Below, in pieces: positions 26,101 through 34,045 of a stretch of 34,045 nt of DNA. The notes beneath the pieces are model-generated. The model ran no database searches and had not been told where the DNA came from. It saw only the letters and a program-made list of their open reading frames with translations. The stretch's first letter is position 1. Every line of letters begins with the position of its first letter. Source of the DNA: Flavobacteriales bacterium (GTDB taxonomy: Bacteria > Bacteroidota > Bacteroidia > Flavobacteriales_F > PHOS-HE28); contig JAEUTB010000035.1 in assembly GCA_016787995.1 (NCBI GenBank), positions 1 to 34,045 of the forward strand, written 5' to 3'. The translations under genes and the position numbers were made by a program.

Positions 26101-26839
26101 GCCGGTTACCTGTTCGGGAGACTGCGATGGCACCGTGCAGGTTTTCGATGCGGAAGCCGTGGAATACAGCTACGATGATGGTACCACATGGACCACTGAT
26201 CCAACTCGCCCAGCCTCCTGCGAAGGTGTATGGGTAGTGCGGATCAAGGACGCGATCGGTTGCATCGGGATAGACCAGATCGAGGTGATGGGGCCACCCC
26301 CTGTGGTGGCCGCCTTCGATTGGGGGCCGCAACCGGCCAACGTGGACGCACCGACGATCACATTCGCGAACACTTCCACGGGATCCGATCATTATTTCTG
26401 GAACGTCGCTGATCTGTTCTCCACCACGGACCTGAACACCGTGTTCACTTTCGACAACAAGGAACCGGACATGTACGAAGTGTGCCTGACCGCATACAAC
26501 TACAACGAATGTTCCGATACCATCTGCCAGACCGTGGTGATCGACGATGTGCTCTTCACTTACATCCCCAATGCGTTCACGCCCGATGGTGATGACGTGA
26601 ACGATGTGTGGTGGCCGAGCGCGAACATTCCGGTGCGCACCAATTACGAGTTGCTGGTGTTCGACCGCTGGGGGCAGGTGGTGTTCAACACTACCGACCC
26701 GTACATGCCGTGGGAAGGCAGCTACCAGAACGGTGGCGAGATCCTGAAGAGCGACGTGTACGCCTTCCGCCTTTTGTATGGTATCGGGGACACCGAGGCG
26801 CGGAAGGAAGTGGTGGGGTATGTGACGTTGATGAAGTGA
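23180..26839 (+). CDS. Giant T9SS-exported surface protein 1 (CUB, PKD, P-domain, SprB-like repeats, type B CTD)
   Basis: The 1219-residue protein has a signal peptide (MENKVYLRSFQIALALFLAQASHAQ). Next is a CUB-like domain (about 37-152; four Cys, YGDNENYTVVICP, IRIWDGNST), then a PKD domain (165-243; YQWSFDDGETS, EPGEYIVQLTVTD). A proprotein-convertase P-domain-like module follows (300-455; SVCVSMEHSFMGDLILSL, LNGAWTFMSVDNWLADNGSI), then a jelly-roll-like module (560-658; FGDSWNGGANL, ELFYTAGTVFNGENSFTLFD). After an Ig-like segment come SprB-like repeats (885-1036; CYGYSDGAITMDVTGG, YSLLVTDDNGC), another PKD, and a type B T9SS domain (1128-1219; IPNAFTPDGDDVNDVWWP, YELLVFDRWGQVVF). No protease or glycosidase domain is visible, so it is probably structural or adhesive. 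The ATG at 23180 starts the signal peptide. The first half is more AT-rich than the rest. Confidence 0.88.
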   Translation: MENKVYLRSFQIALALFLAQASHAQQFTIADGTITTCTGVLGDSGGPASSYGDNENYTVVICPDNPGDVITLLWTAWSVSTAGPQASWDRIRIWDGNSTAGNLIGDYTGNDPLGGAQVQANTTNPTGCLTVQFISNGTGVGDFSASILCETPCDRPTAVATMSEQVPALVCVNEVLTFDGSGSYAAPGFALANYQWSFDDGETSTGPTASHSFDEPGEYIVQLTVTDDNNCVNNNFVDLQVLVSTTPEFSGTMENIGSCVGAEVALSAEVTPTTWTGIPESNFGGQLLLPDDVGLPFTTELVFTQFEAGQTLQDVNDLLSVCVSMEHSFMGDLILSLTCPNGQSITMHQQGGGGTFLGDANDGDGGGVIVPGTCWDYCWSPTATLGTWEQSSQFGASPNVMPSSQGTALIPDTYSSLQPFTQLLGCPLNGAWTFMSVDNWLADNGSICSWSLNFDPAIIPEATQFTPELGTSTLDSAGWSGPGLAIDPADPLNASASISSPGDYQYSFFVTDNHGCEYDTTITITVPEQPVLDAGEPIVLCSDPLPMAGAIVANGPPPTCTWELMLYESFGDSWNGGANLAVTYDGVTTNYSVPNGPEELSVPLVVETGETIELFYTAGTVFNGENSFTLFDDTGAEIFASVNGPSTGLAYSGVVVCGGGETAFVFEWTPTTGLDDPSDPETNVYVTEPTLFYLSTYPTGHPECAVMDSVWVSPDPSIDAGEPATMIICASDPTFQLTDSLGGTPDDDGEWTNSAGGVVSNTFEPITGASDVYTYTVTSAAGCVATSTLDITVIPADDPTCCGVVDAGIDAFTCGLTIELSATRGNTGVGNWQGPAGAVFADPFNTVTAVTVQPGMGGTHTFYWVENDGAFCDLIDSVRITFTDAYVFTPTVTDALCYGYSDGAITMDVTGGNAAAGLDFSWSTGLQGIMENTITDLLAGTYSLLVTDDNGCTGTTEVLVGQPIRLEIDSMAMLPVTCSGDCDGTVQVFDAEAVEYSYDDGTTWTTDPTRPASCEGVWVVRIKDAIGCIGIDQIEVMGPPPVVAAFDWGPQPANVDAPTITFANTSTGSDHYFWNVADLFSTTDLNTVFTFDNKEPDMYEVCLTAYNYNECSDTICQTVVIDDVLFTYIPNAFTPDGDDVNDVWWPSANIPVRTNYELLVFDRWGQVVFNTTDPYMPWEGSYQNGGEILKSDVYAFRLLYGIGDTEARKEVVGYVTLMK

Positions 26840-26873
26840 TACGTCGACGTGGCACCCTTGGAAGAGTGAAGGA

Positions 26874-29800
26874 ATGATGCTACGCCTGCGGAAGATCGGT
26901 CTGTTGAAGCAGTTGTTGGATACGCCCGTTCAGTTGCGGAATGGAGCCATCGCGCTTTGCTGCGTGCTGGCCGGCGGGGCGATTGATCCCGTATGTGCGC
27001 AAACCGTCTACTTGATCAACGGTGGTGATGTGGTCGCCTGTGCAGGCCTGCTCGGCACCAGTGCCGGAGCGTATGGCGAGGAGTATGCGAACAATGAAGA
27101 CCATACCATCACCATATGTCCTGACATACCTGGACAAGCCATTTTTTTGACCTTCAATTCATTCGACTTGAGCGAGGCCGGATCCTCGCCACAGGACATG
27201 ATGACCTTCCATGATGGGTCGGATATCGCATCGCCCACGCTTGGCACCTTCACAGGGTCGCAATTGAACGGCAGTGTCGTGGCGGCCACCCCGGACAACA
27301 TCTCTGGATGCATCACGATCCATTTCACATCGAACGAGGTCGGAACGGGGACCTTCAGCGCCTTCATCCAATGTGATGACCCCTGCTGGCCTCCCGACGC
27401 GAATGCGGTGGTGGTGGGCGAGGTACTCCCGGCGAAAGTCTGCATCGATGAAACCGTGGCCTTCGACGGAACCTCCTCGCAACCCTATCCAGGGCGAACC
27501 TTGGTGGATTTTTCCTGGGATATGAAGGATGGGAGCATATTGAACGGAGCGACGGTCTCCCATGCCTTCGCTGAGCCCGGTGAATACCAAGTGGAGCTGG
27601 AAGTCACCGATGATGTCGGGTGTAAGAATGTCTTTCAGATGGTGGTTCCGGTGAGGGTCGGCACCGAGCCCGACTTCGTAGGCACATCGGCCTCCCTATC
27701 GACCATCTGTCAAGGTGGTGAATTCACGCTTAGTGGTGCTGTGAACAGTCCCACGTGGTCCAATCTGCCGGAGCCTTTCATCGAGGGTTTGACGGAATTG
27801 CCGGATGGCAGCGGTGTCACATACGAATCCGAACTGACTGTGAGCGGATTTCCCTTTGGAACAACGGTCGAGAACGCCGATGATATCACATCGGTGTGTA
27901 TCGTTCTTGAGCATTCTTTCATGGGTGACCTGGTGGCGAACATCCAAGGACCGGGTGGTCAACAGGTGCTTTTGTTCAATGGGAATCCGGGCGGTACCAT
28001 CTACCTCGGCGCAGCGAACAACTTGGATGATCTGACGCCCGGTGAAGGATGGCTCTACTGCTTTCAGGACGTGGCCGTCCTGGGTACGTTGGCGGCTGAA
28101 GCTTCAGCGGGCAACACGGTGATCGCAGGTACGAACCCGCCCGACGATGCGATGCCCGCAGGAACGTACACATCGGAAGAGTCGTTCGATAGCTTCATCG
28201 GAACACAGCTGAACGGCGTTTGGACCTTGTCCATATTGGACGATGCCTTCATCGATGATGGATTCATCTATGAATGGTACATCAATTTCAATCCCCTGCT
28301 CTACCCTGACATCATCAGCTTCACACCGAAGTATGGGACTGGCGCGGACTCCACGTATTGGACCGGTCCGGGCTTGGGCACCTTGGATGCCGGTGCCGAC
28401 AACGGAACAGCCATCGCTACGAACGTGGGGCCCAACGAATACGTGTACACGGCGATCAATGATTTCGGGTGCACGTTTGATACCACGATCACCATTACGG
28501 CCTACCCACCGCCGGAGGTCGAGGTCACTTCTATACAAGGGGTGTGTACCGAGCAGGCCCAATTGAACGCGGAGATCGTGGCGAACCCACCACCGCCGGA
28601 GCCCTGCACGTATACGTTGGTCCTGAACGACACCTTCGGTGATGGTTGGAGTGGTGGCGCACAGGTGACCGTTGACATAGGTGGTAGCGAGACGGACTAC
28701 ACCTTACCGGATGACGAGACCACCACGATAACGTTCTCGGTCCCTTTCGGCACCGCCTTCGATGTGTCTTATACCGCAGGCACTTCATGGAACGGTGAGA
28801 ATTCGTTCGTGTTCATTGACCCTAACGGTGTGGCGCTTTACACCTCCCCTACTGGGCCGTTGACCGGTACGGTCTGGACCGGGACATCGAATTGTACGGC
28901 CGGGGAGGATGCCATCACTTTCATTTGGACACCCGCTGCTGGCGTTTCTGCCAATGGCATTACCGACCCGAGCACGACCATTTCAGCCCCGACCTTCTTC
29001 ACCATTACGGTCTACCCCAACGGTCAGCCGTGGTGTACCACGAACGACACGATCACGGTACAACCCCCATCGGTGCTCGAGAACGATAGTTCGATCACCC
29101 ATGTGCTTTGCAATGGCGGCACAGGCACCATCGAGGTATTGACCACCGGACTTGGAGGTCCATGGAATTACCGATGGTTCAACGCCGATGGTGATGTGAT
29201 CCAGCAGACCCCGCTCTCCGAAGGTGATCAATTGGAGGCTGTCGCAGGGGCCTACAGCGTGGAAGTGGAAGAAGGACCGAACGGCAACGGTTGCTCGGAC
29301 ACCCTGTTCGCCGTGATCGAAGAACCACCACTGTTGGAGTGGGACCAGGTCCCTGCCGATACGCTGATCTGTTTCACAGGTGAAGCGACCTTGGCGGCAA
29401 GTACCCTTGGAGGAACAGCCCCGGTCGTCCTCATATGGGACCAAGGCTTGACAGGCTCCGGCCCGCACATCGTAAGTCCCTTGGACAGTACGGAATATAC
29501 GGTCTTCGCCCAGGATGAGAATGGATGCATGACCGTACCGCACACGTTCCTCGTCGGAGTGCGCGACACGATCCGCTTCACGCCCCTGGAAGACTTCGAC
29601 CAATGCAGTGGAGTACCGTTCACGCTCTTGGTGGATAGTTTGTCCGGGGGGGATGGTGCGTACGCCTACCAGTGGAGCGATGGCGGGACGACAACGCCAG
29701 AGTTGACCGACTCCATCCTGGTGGATGCGACCTACTGTGTGACCGTTGCGGACGGTTGCGAAACACCTCTGGTGACTTCTTGCGCGGACATCACCGTTCT

Positions 29801-30596
29801 CAACACGCCGCCACTCGAGGTGACCGCGGACACCACCTTGGGCTGCCGGCCGTTCGAAGTGGCCTTCACCTTGCGCGATACGACAGGTGGTGCGAACGTG
29901 CTGTGGAGTTTCGGGGATGGTGTGACCTCGGCCACCGGTGCGATGGTCTCCCACATCTACGACTTCTCCACCCGATTCGATGTGAACGCGACGGTGACCT
30001 GGCCGAACGGTTGCATCACGGATACCACCTTGTTCGACCTGGTCGAGGTGATCCCAGTGCCTACAGCGGAATTCGGATACAAACCGGAGCCGCTCACCAT
30101 CTTCGAACCGGAGGCGCGCTTCTTCGAGTTGGCCGGACCGAATGAGATCGGTTATGCGTGGGATTTCTTCGAATTCGGCACCTCCGAGGAGCCGGAACCC
30201 GTGATCACGTTCCCGAATGACATCGGGCGCTCGTATCCCGTCCAACTCGTGGTCTGGAACGAACTCGGTTGTGCGGACACCTTGTTGCGGGAGATATCAG
30301 TGGATGATGCGTTCCTGACGCATATCCCGAACACGTTCACCCCGAACGGCGATGCGCTCAATGAGGAATTCATGATCCTCGGGAACGACCTTTCGGATGA
30401 GGAGTTCGAATTGAACATCTTCGACCGGTGGGGCAAAGTGGTGTTCAGCAGCACCAACCCCGGGCTGGGCTGGAACGGTCAACTACCCGGAGGTGTAGCA
30501 GCGCAGGAAGGAGTGTATGTATGGCGCTTGAAAGCCCGTTCGCTCCAGACGCTGGAGAAGAGGATCCTTATGGGGCATGTGACCTTGATCCGTTAG
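26874..30596 (+). CDS. Giant T9SS-exported surface protein 2 (paralogue of the preceding gene)
   Basis: The 1240-residue protein shares the module order of its upstream neighbour, 34 bases away, so the two probably form an operon. A hydrophobic export segment (GAIALCCVLAGGAIDPVCAQ, about 24-43) is preceded by a basic start. Then come CUB-like (56-168; YANNEDHTITICPDIPG), PKD (187-262; DFSWDMKDGSIL), P-domain-like (318-475; SVCIVLEHSFMGDLVANI, LNGVWTLSILDDAFIDDG) and jelly-roll-like (578-673; LNDTFGDGWSGGAQVTV, SYTAGTSWNGENSFVFID) modules. Ig/PKD-like units follow, including VLWSFGDGVTSATGA. The end is a type B T9SS domain (about 1145-1240; IPNTFTPNGDALNEEFM, ELNIFDRWGKVVFS). The start could be either of two adjacent ATGs (26874 or 26877). 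No enzyme domain is seen. The surface role is inferred from the T9SS signal and modules. Confidence 0.87.
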   Translation: MMLRLRKIGLLKQLLDTPVQLRNGAIALCCVLAGGAIDPVCAQTVYLINGGDVVACAGLLGTSAGAYGEEYANNEDHTITICPDIPGQAIFLTFNSFDLSEAGSSPQDMMTFHDGSDIASPTLGTFTGSQLNGSVVAATPDNISGCITIHFTSNEVGTGTFSAFIQCDDPCWPPDANAVVVGEVLPAKVCIDETVAFDGTSSQPYPGRTLVDFSWDMKDGSILNGATVSHAFAEPGEYQVELEVTDDVGCKNVFQMVVPVRVGTEPDFVGTSASLSTICQGGEFTLSGAVNSPTWSNLPEPFIEGLTELPDGSGVTYESELTVSGFPFGTTVENADDITSVCIVLEHSFMGDLVANIQGPGGQQVLLFNGNPGGTIYLGAANNLDDLTPGEGWLYCFQDVAVLGTLAAEASAGNTVIAGTNPPDDAMPAGTYTSEESFDSFIGTQLNGVWTLSILDDAFIDDGFIYEWYINFNPLLYPDIISFTPKYGTGADSTYWTGPGLGTLDAGADNGTAIATNVGPNEYVYTAINDFGCTFDTTITITAYPPPEVEVTSIQGVCTEQAQLNAEIVANPPPPEPCTYTLVLNDTFGDGWSGGAQVTVDIGGSETDYTLPDDETTTITFSVPFGTAFDVSYTAGTSWNGENSFVFIDPNGVALYTSPTGPLTGTVWTGTSNCTAGEDAITFIWTPAAGVSANGITDPSTTISAPTFFTITVYPNGQPWCTTNDTITVQPPSVLENDSSITHVLCNGGTGTIEVLTTGLGGPWNYRWFNADGDVIQQTPLSEGDQLEAVAGAYSVEVEEGPNGNGCSDTLFAVIEEPPLLEWDQVPADTLICFTGEATLAASTLGGTAPVVLIWDQGLTGSGPHIVSPLDSTEYTVFAQDENGCMTVPHTFLVGVRDTIRFTPLEDFDQCSGVPFTLLVDSLSGGDGAYAYQWSDGGTTTPELTDSILVDATYCVTVADGCETPLVTSCADITVLNTPPLEVTADTTLGCRPFEVAFTLRDTTGGANVLWSFGDGVTSATGAMVSHIYDFSTRFDVNATVTWPNGCITDTTLFDLVEVIPVPTAEFGYKPEPLTIFEPEARFFELAGPNEIGYAWDFFEFGTSEEPEPVITFPNDIGRSYPVQLVVWNELGCADTLLREISVDDAFLTHIPNTFTPNGDALNEEFMILGNDLSDEEFELNIFDRWGKVVFSSTNPGLGWNGQLPGGVAAQEGVYVWRLKARSLQTLEKRILMGHVTLIR

Positions 30597-30739
30597 GGCA
30601 AGCCGAGGGTCGTCCGTCTGAAGACTTGATCGGTCATACCCAGAAGGGTGTTCATCCAAAAGGTGAAGAAATGCCCCTCCAGTTCATGGGTTGGGTGTAT
30701 TTTACCATCGCCTAAGTCGGTCATCACCAACCACCACGC

Positions 30740-33700
30740 ATGATCGTACGTTACCCCGCGTACACCTTTCATCCTAGACATTGGTCTAAGCACATGCTCG
30801 CAGTGGTGAGCCTTGTGTTCGTGTTCCTGGTGATGGCGCCTTCGAAGGTCTCCGGGCAAGCGTACCCCATCTTCAACGGAACGGACAACACCTGCACGGG
30901 TGCGTTCCTGGACAGTGGTGGTGAAGGCGCGACCGGATATTCCAATAACGAGAATTTCACGTACACGATCTGCCCCGATTCGCCGAACGATGCGATATCG
31001 TTGACGTTCCTCACCTTCAACCTGAGCGGGGCGGGGAATGCGCCAGTGGATCAGATGACGATCTACGATGGCAATAGCACGGCGGCCACCACCTTGGGCA
31101 CCTACACGGGTACAGGGCTACAGACGGTGACCGTCCTGGCGTCACCGCTGAACAACACGGGATGTCTTACGATCGTCTTCCGTTCGAACGACACCGGCAC
31201 AGGTGTATTCGCAGCCAGCATCAGTTGCTATACGCCATGCCAGCGGCCGACAGCGGTCGCCACCATGAGCCAAGCGGACCCCGTGAGGATCTGCATCGGA
31301 GAATCGGTCAACTTCAATGGCGCCGCTTCCTTCGCAGCGCCGGGCTTCAGTATCGCCTCCCGCACATGGGACTTCGGCGATGGCACCGTATTGACGAACG
31401 CCGCGGCCAACGTCTCACATACCTACACACAAGCCGGTGAATTCATCACGCAACTCTACCTGGTCGACGATAACGGTTGTGCCAGTGCGAACCGCGTGGA
31501 CCTTCCCGTTCAGGTGGGCACTGAACCGAACTTCGTGGGAACCCAGGGCGATCTGCTGGGCTGCGTAGGCCAGACCCTTTGTTTGGATGGTGTCGTAAAT
31601 GGGACCACGTGGAACGCGCTTCCTGGCAACGACCTCGGCGGAGGAGTATTCCTACCCGATGATGTGGGCTCCTGTTTCAATTCGGAGATCACCTATACCC
31701 AATTCGCGCCAGGGCAGACATTGAACAATGCGAACGACCTGCTCACCATATGTGCGAACATGGAACACTCGTTCATGGGTGATCTAGTGATCAACATCAT
31801 AAGTCCGACCGGGCAGGCGGTGACGATGCATCAGCAAGGCGGTGGCGGGACATTCCTCGGAGAACCGATCGACAACGACGGTAACCCGGATGCACAAGGG
31901 ACCTGCTATCAGTACTGCTGGAGTCCGACAGCGACGAATGGTACGTGGGTGGACAATGCGGGAGGGACACTGCCTATCGGCACTTATGAAAGTCTGAATC
32001 CCTTATCCGGATTGGTCGGTTCGCAATTGAATGGCACCTGGGGCTTGCAGATCTGCGATCTCTGGGGATCGGATAATGGGTTCTTGTGTGATTGGAGCAT
32101 CGACTTCAACCCGGCCTTGTTCCCCGACCTGACCGAATTCACCCCGATCTACGGTGCCGGTGCGGACAGCAGCTCGTGGTCCGGTCCGCACATCACTAGC
32201 GCGAGCGCGAATGGGAATGACATCTGCGTGACACCACCGGCACCGGGCAGCTACAGTTACATCTATTCCGCCACGGACAATTTCGGCTGCACGTACGACA
32301 CGACCTTGACGGTCACGATCGTGGCTCCGCCCGTGGTGAATGCCGGTGCGGATGCCGTGATCTGTGGAACCCCGGTTCCGCTCAATGCCACGATGGTGTC
32401 CGGTGGTTTACCCGGCGCTTGCACGTATTCGTTGCGGTTGATAGACACCTTCGGTGATGGATGGGATGGCGGGGCTGAGCTGACGGTTTCGGTTGATGGG
32501 ATCGAAACCACTTTCACGTTAGCTGATCCTCCAGGGAACCAGGAGGACTTCAACATACCTGTCCAGCATGGCGATGTGATCACCTTGACCTATCAGGCTG
32601 GGACGATCTGGAACGATGAGAACCGTTTCGTGCTGCGCGACGCAGCAGGTACCATTCTCTACAACTCCGGAACCGGTCCGGCCAGCGGTGTCGCTTGGAC
32701 AGGCGTGGCGGCATGCCCGCCCGAGCCGTTCGCGTTCACTTGGACACCGGCCGCTGGGCTTTCCAATCCGAACATCACCAACCCCACGGCGAACGTGGCG
32801 GTAACGACCGAATACTGCGTTACGGCCGCACAACCCTCCTACCCTAACTGTACGGCCACGGATTGCATGACCATCACGGTGGACACCGGTGTGGATCCGG
32901 GAACGAACGGTTCCATCACGGTATGCGAGAACAGTGCTGCGTTCGGATTATTCCCTGTACTTGGTGGAACGCCCACGGCGGGTGGAACATGGACCGCTCC
33001 GGGCGGTGGTGCGCATTCCGGGAACTTCACGCCTGGAGCTGATACACCTGGAGTTTATACCTACACGGTGATCGGATCGGCGGCCTGTGGCGGAACTCCG
33101 CAAACGTCGACCGTGACAGTGGTGGTCTCAACCTTGGCTGATGCAGGAACGAGCGGCTCGTTGACGATCTGCAGCACTTCCGGCGCGCAAGATCTATCCG
33201 CCTCGCTAGGTGGCACACCGGATGCTGGTGGGACTTGGAATGGCCCAAGCCCGGTACCTGGAAGCGTGTTCGACCCTGGTACCATGAGCGCTGGGACGTA
33301 TACGTATACCGTCGTGGGATCCGCACCATGTCCGAATGCCACCGCCTCGGTGAATGTCGTGGTGAACACGCCACCGAACACCATCGTGGATGGTTTCTTG
33401 ACCCTTTGTAGCAGCGATGCGCCGACAGCCTTGTTCGCGCAACTCGGTGGTGCGCCGGATGCAGGTGGTAGTTGGAGCGGACCAATTGCTGTGGCTGGTG
33501 GCTTGTTCGATCCGGCGACGATGACCGCTGGCGTGTACACCTACACAGTTGCGGGCATAGCGCCTTGCCCCAGTGAAAGTGCAACTGTGACGGTCACGAT
33601 CAACACACCGCCGAACCCTGGAACGGACGGTGCGATCACCTTGTGCAGTAGCGATGCAGCGGTGTCGCTCTTCGCGCAACTCGGTGGTGCGCCGGATACA

Positions 33701-34045
33701 GGTGGAAGCTGGAGTGGACCAAGTGCAGTGGCTGGCGGCTTGTTCGATCCGGTGGCGATGACCGCTGGCGTGTATACCTACACGGTAGTCGGCATTGCGC
33801 CATGCCCAAGTGAAAGTGCAACTGTGACCGTCACGATCAACACACCACCGAACCCCGGAACGGATGGTGCGATCACCTTGTGCAGCAGCGATGCAGCGGT
33901 GTCGCTCTTCGCGCAACTCGGTGGTGCGCCGGATGCAGGTGGAAGCTGGAGTGGACCAAGTCCTGTTGCTGGTGGCTTGTTCGATCCGGCGACGATGACC
34001 GCTGGCGTGTATACCTACACGGTAGCTGGCATAGCCCCCTGCCCG
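30740..34045 (+). CDS. Giant surface protein 3 with tandem 79-residue repeats (partial, runs off right edge)
   Basis: An open frame of 1102 codons runs without a stop to the window edge. The likely start is the ATG at 30740, or 30794 (residue 19), which gives a tighter signal peptide (MLAVVSLVFVFLVMAPSKVSGQ). Modules match the two upstream genes: CUB-like (about 50-165; YSNNENFTYTICPDSP, MTIYDGNST), PKD (180-258; RTWDFGDGTVL), P-domain-like (315-460; TICANMEHSFMGDLVINI, LNGTWGLQICDLWGSDNG) and jelly-roll-like (560-660; LIDTFGDGWDGGAELTV, TYQAGTIWNDENRFVLRD). From residue 718 it becomes a tandem array of Ig-like repeats. A C-terminal T9SS domain would be expected beyond the edge but is not seen. 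The 143 bases upstream show no convincing promoter or terminator, so read-through from the previous gene is likely. Confidence 0.85.
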   Translation, partial: MIVRYPAYTFHPRHWSKHMLAVVSLVFVFLVMAPSKVSGQAYPIFNGTDNTCTGAFLDSGGEGATGYSNNENFTYTICPDSPNDAISLTFLTFNLSGAGNAPVDQMTIYDGNSTAATTLGTYTGTGLQTVTVLASPLNNTGCLTIVFRSNDTGTGVFAASISCYTPCQRPTAVATMSQADPVRICIGESVNFNGAASFAAPGFSIASRTWDFGDGTVLTNAAANVSHTYTQAGEFITQLYLVDDNGCASANRVDLPVQVGTEPNFVGTQGDLLGCVGQTLCLDGVVNGTTWNALPGNDLGGGVFLPDDVGSCFNSEITYTQFAPGQTLNNANDLLTICANMEHSFMGDLVINIISPTGQAVTMHQQGGGGTFLGEPIDNDGNPDAQGTCYQYCWSPTATNGTWVDNAGGTLPIGTYESLNPLSGLVGSQLNGTWGLQICDLWGSDNGFLCDWSIDFNPALFPDLTEFTPIYGAGADSSSWSGPHITSASANGNDICVTPPAPGSYSYIYSATDNFGCTYDTTLTVTIVAPPVVNAGADAVICGTPVPLNATMVSGGLPGACTYSLRLIDTFGDGWDGGAELTVSVDGIETTFTLADPPGNQEDFNIPVQHGDVITLTYQAGTIWNDENRFVLRDAAGTILYNSGTGPASGVAWTGVAACPPEPFAFTWTPAAGLSNPNITNPTANVAVTTEYCVTAAQPSYPNCTATDCMTITVDTGVDPGTNGSITVCENSAAFGLFPVLGGTPTAGGTWTAPGGGAHSGNFTPGADTPGVYTYTVIGSAACGGTPQTSTVTVVVSTLADAGTSGSLTICSTSGAQDLSASLGGTPDAGGTWNGPSPVPGSVFDPGTMSAGTYTYTVVGSAPCPNATASVNVVVNTPPNTIVDGFLTLCSSDAPTALFAQLGGAPDAGGSWSGPIAVAGGLFDPATMTAGVYTYTVAGIAPCPSESATVTVTINTPPNPGTDGAITLCSSDAAVSLFAQLGGAPDTGGSWSGPSAVAGGLFDPVAMTAGVYTYTVVGIAPCPSESATVTVTINTPPNPGTDGAITLCSSDAAVSLFAQLGGAPDAGGSWSGPSPVAGGLFDPATMTAGVYTYTVAGIAPCP
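32891..34045 (+). repeat. Tandem 237-base repeats coding Ig-like units
   Basis: Units start at 33137, 33374, 33611 and 33848, exactly 237 bases (79 codons) apart; a more diverged first unit at 32891 is 246 bases long, and the fifth is cut by the window edge. Each unit runs PGTDGAITLCSSDA, LFAQLGGAPDAGGSWSGP, GGLFDPATMTAGVYTYTV, APCPSESATVTVTINTPP in its later copies. By hand alignment the last two units differ at about 16 of 198 bases, so they duplicated recently. Confidence 0.92.

Noticed and set aside
28983..30245. Minus-strand open frame of 420 codons antisense to giant protein 2
   Set aside because: Arg/His/Gly-rich shadow without domains; the plus frame carries PKD-like and T9SS modules.
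30428..30715. Plus-strand 95-codon frame over the end of giant protein 2 and the following gap
   Set aside because: It overlaps the conserved T9SS C-terminal domain in another frame and has no recognisable features.
32891..34045. CRISPR array
   Set aside because: The periodic repeats are 237 bases long, in frame, diverged and code for Ig-like units; there are no short repeats with unique spacers.

Overview
The window reads as Bacteroidota DNA, most likely a GC-rich (roughly 57-60% by eye) relative of the Flavobacteriales. Lineage markers: a SecDF fusion, the long Bacteroidota form of PurM, type III glutamine synthetase, DUF2851, a PorE-like TPR/beta-propeller/OmpA protein, type IX secretion (T9SS) C-terminal signals of both type A and type B, and TAnnTTTG promoter boxes. 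No tRNA, rRNA, CRISPR array, transposase or prophage gene was seen, and no stretch over 300 bases lacks a gene.

Region 1 (1-17480) is housekeeping and is coded entirely on the minus strand. In transcription order (right to left) it holds secDF, a tatA-like gene, glutamine synthetase III, the PorE-like protein, purM, prfA, pyrF, a DUF2851 gene, a PspC-domain gene, an RmlD-like reductase, a membrane helix-hairpin-helix protein, apt, an acyl-CoA dehydrogenase and the 5' part of rpsU. Hairpins follow secDF, tatA and the PorE-like gene. The HhH protein and apt overlap by 4 bases. The secDF gene has an OmpA-type peptidoglycan-binding domain inside the SecD periplasmic part, the most unusual protein architecture here.

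Region 2 (17656-23029) holds a secreted FG-GAP/VCBS-repeat protein with a T9SS type A tail (plus strand), a convergent malate dehydrogenase (minus strand), and a plus-strand pair: an ECF-type sigma factor followed 12 bases later by a single-pass membrane protein. That protein has a short cytoplasmic anti-sigma-like head and an outside part of two PKD domains ending in a type B (gliding-motility-like) T9SS domain.

Region 3 (23180-34045, running off the right edge) is a same-strand array of three giant paralogous surface proteins. Each starts with signal peptide, CUB-like, PKD, P-domain-like and 'FGDGW' jelly-roll-like modules, then diverges. The first two end in type B T9SS domains. The third enters a tandem array of 237-base Ig-like repeats and is cut by the window end.

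Working model (inference): SecDF/Sec exports the cargo, the T9SS (PorE-like protein tethering it to peptidoglycan) moves it to the surface, and the sigma/membrane-protein pair beside the cargo array may tie its expression to envelope or T9SS state.
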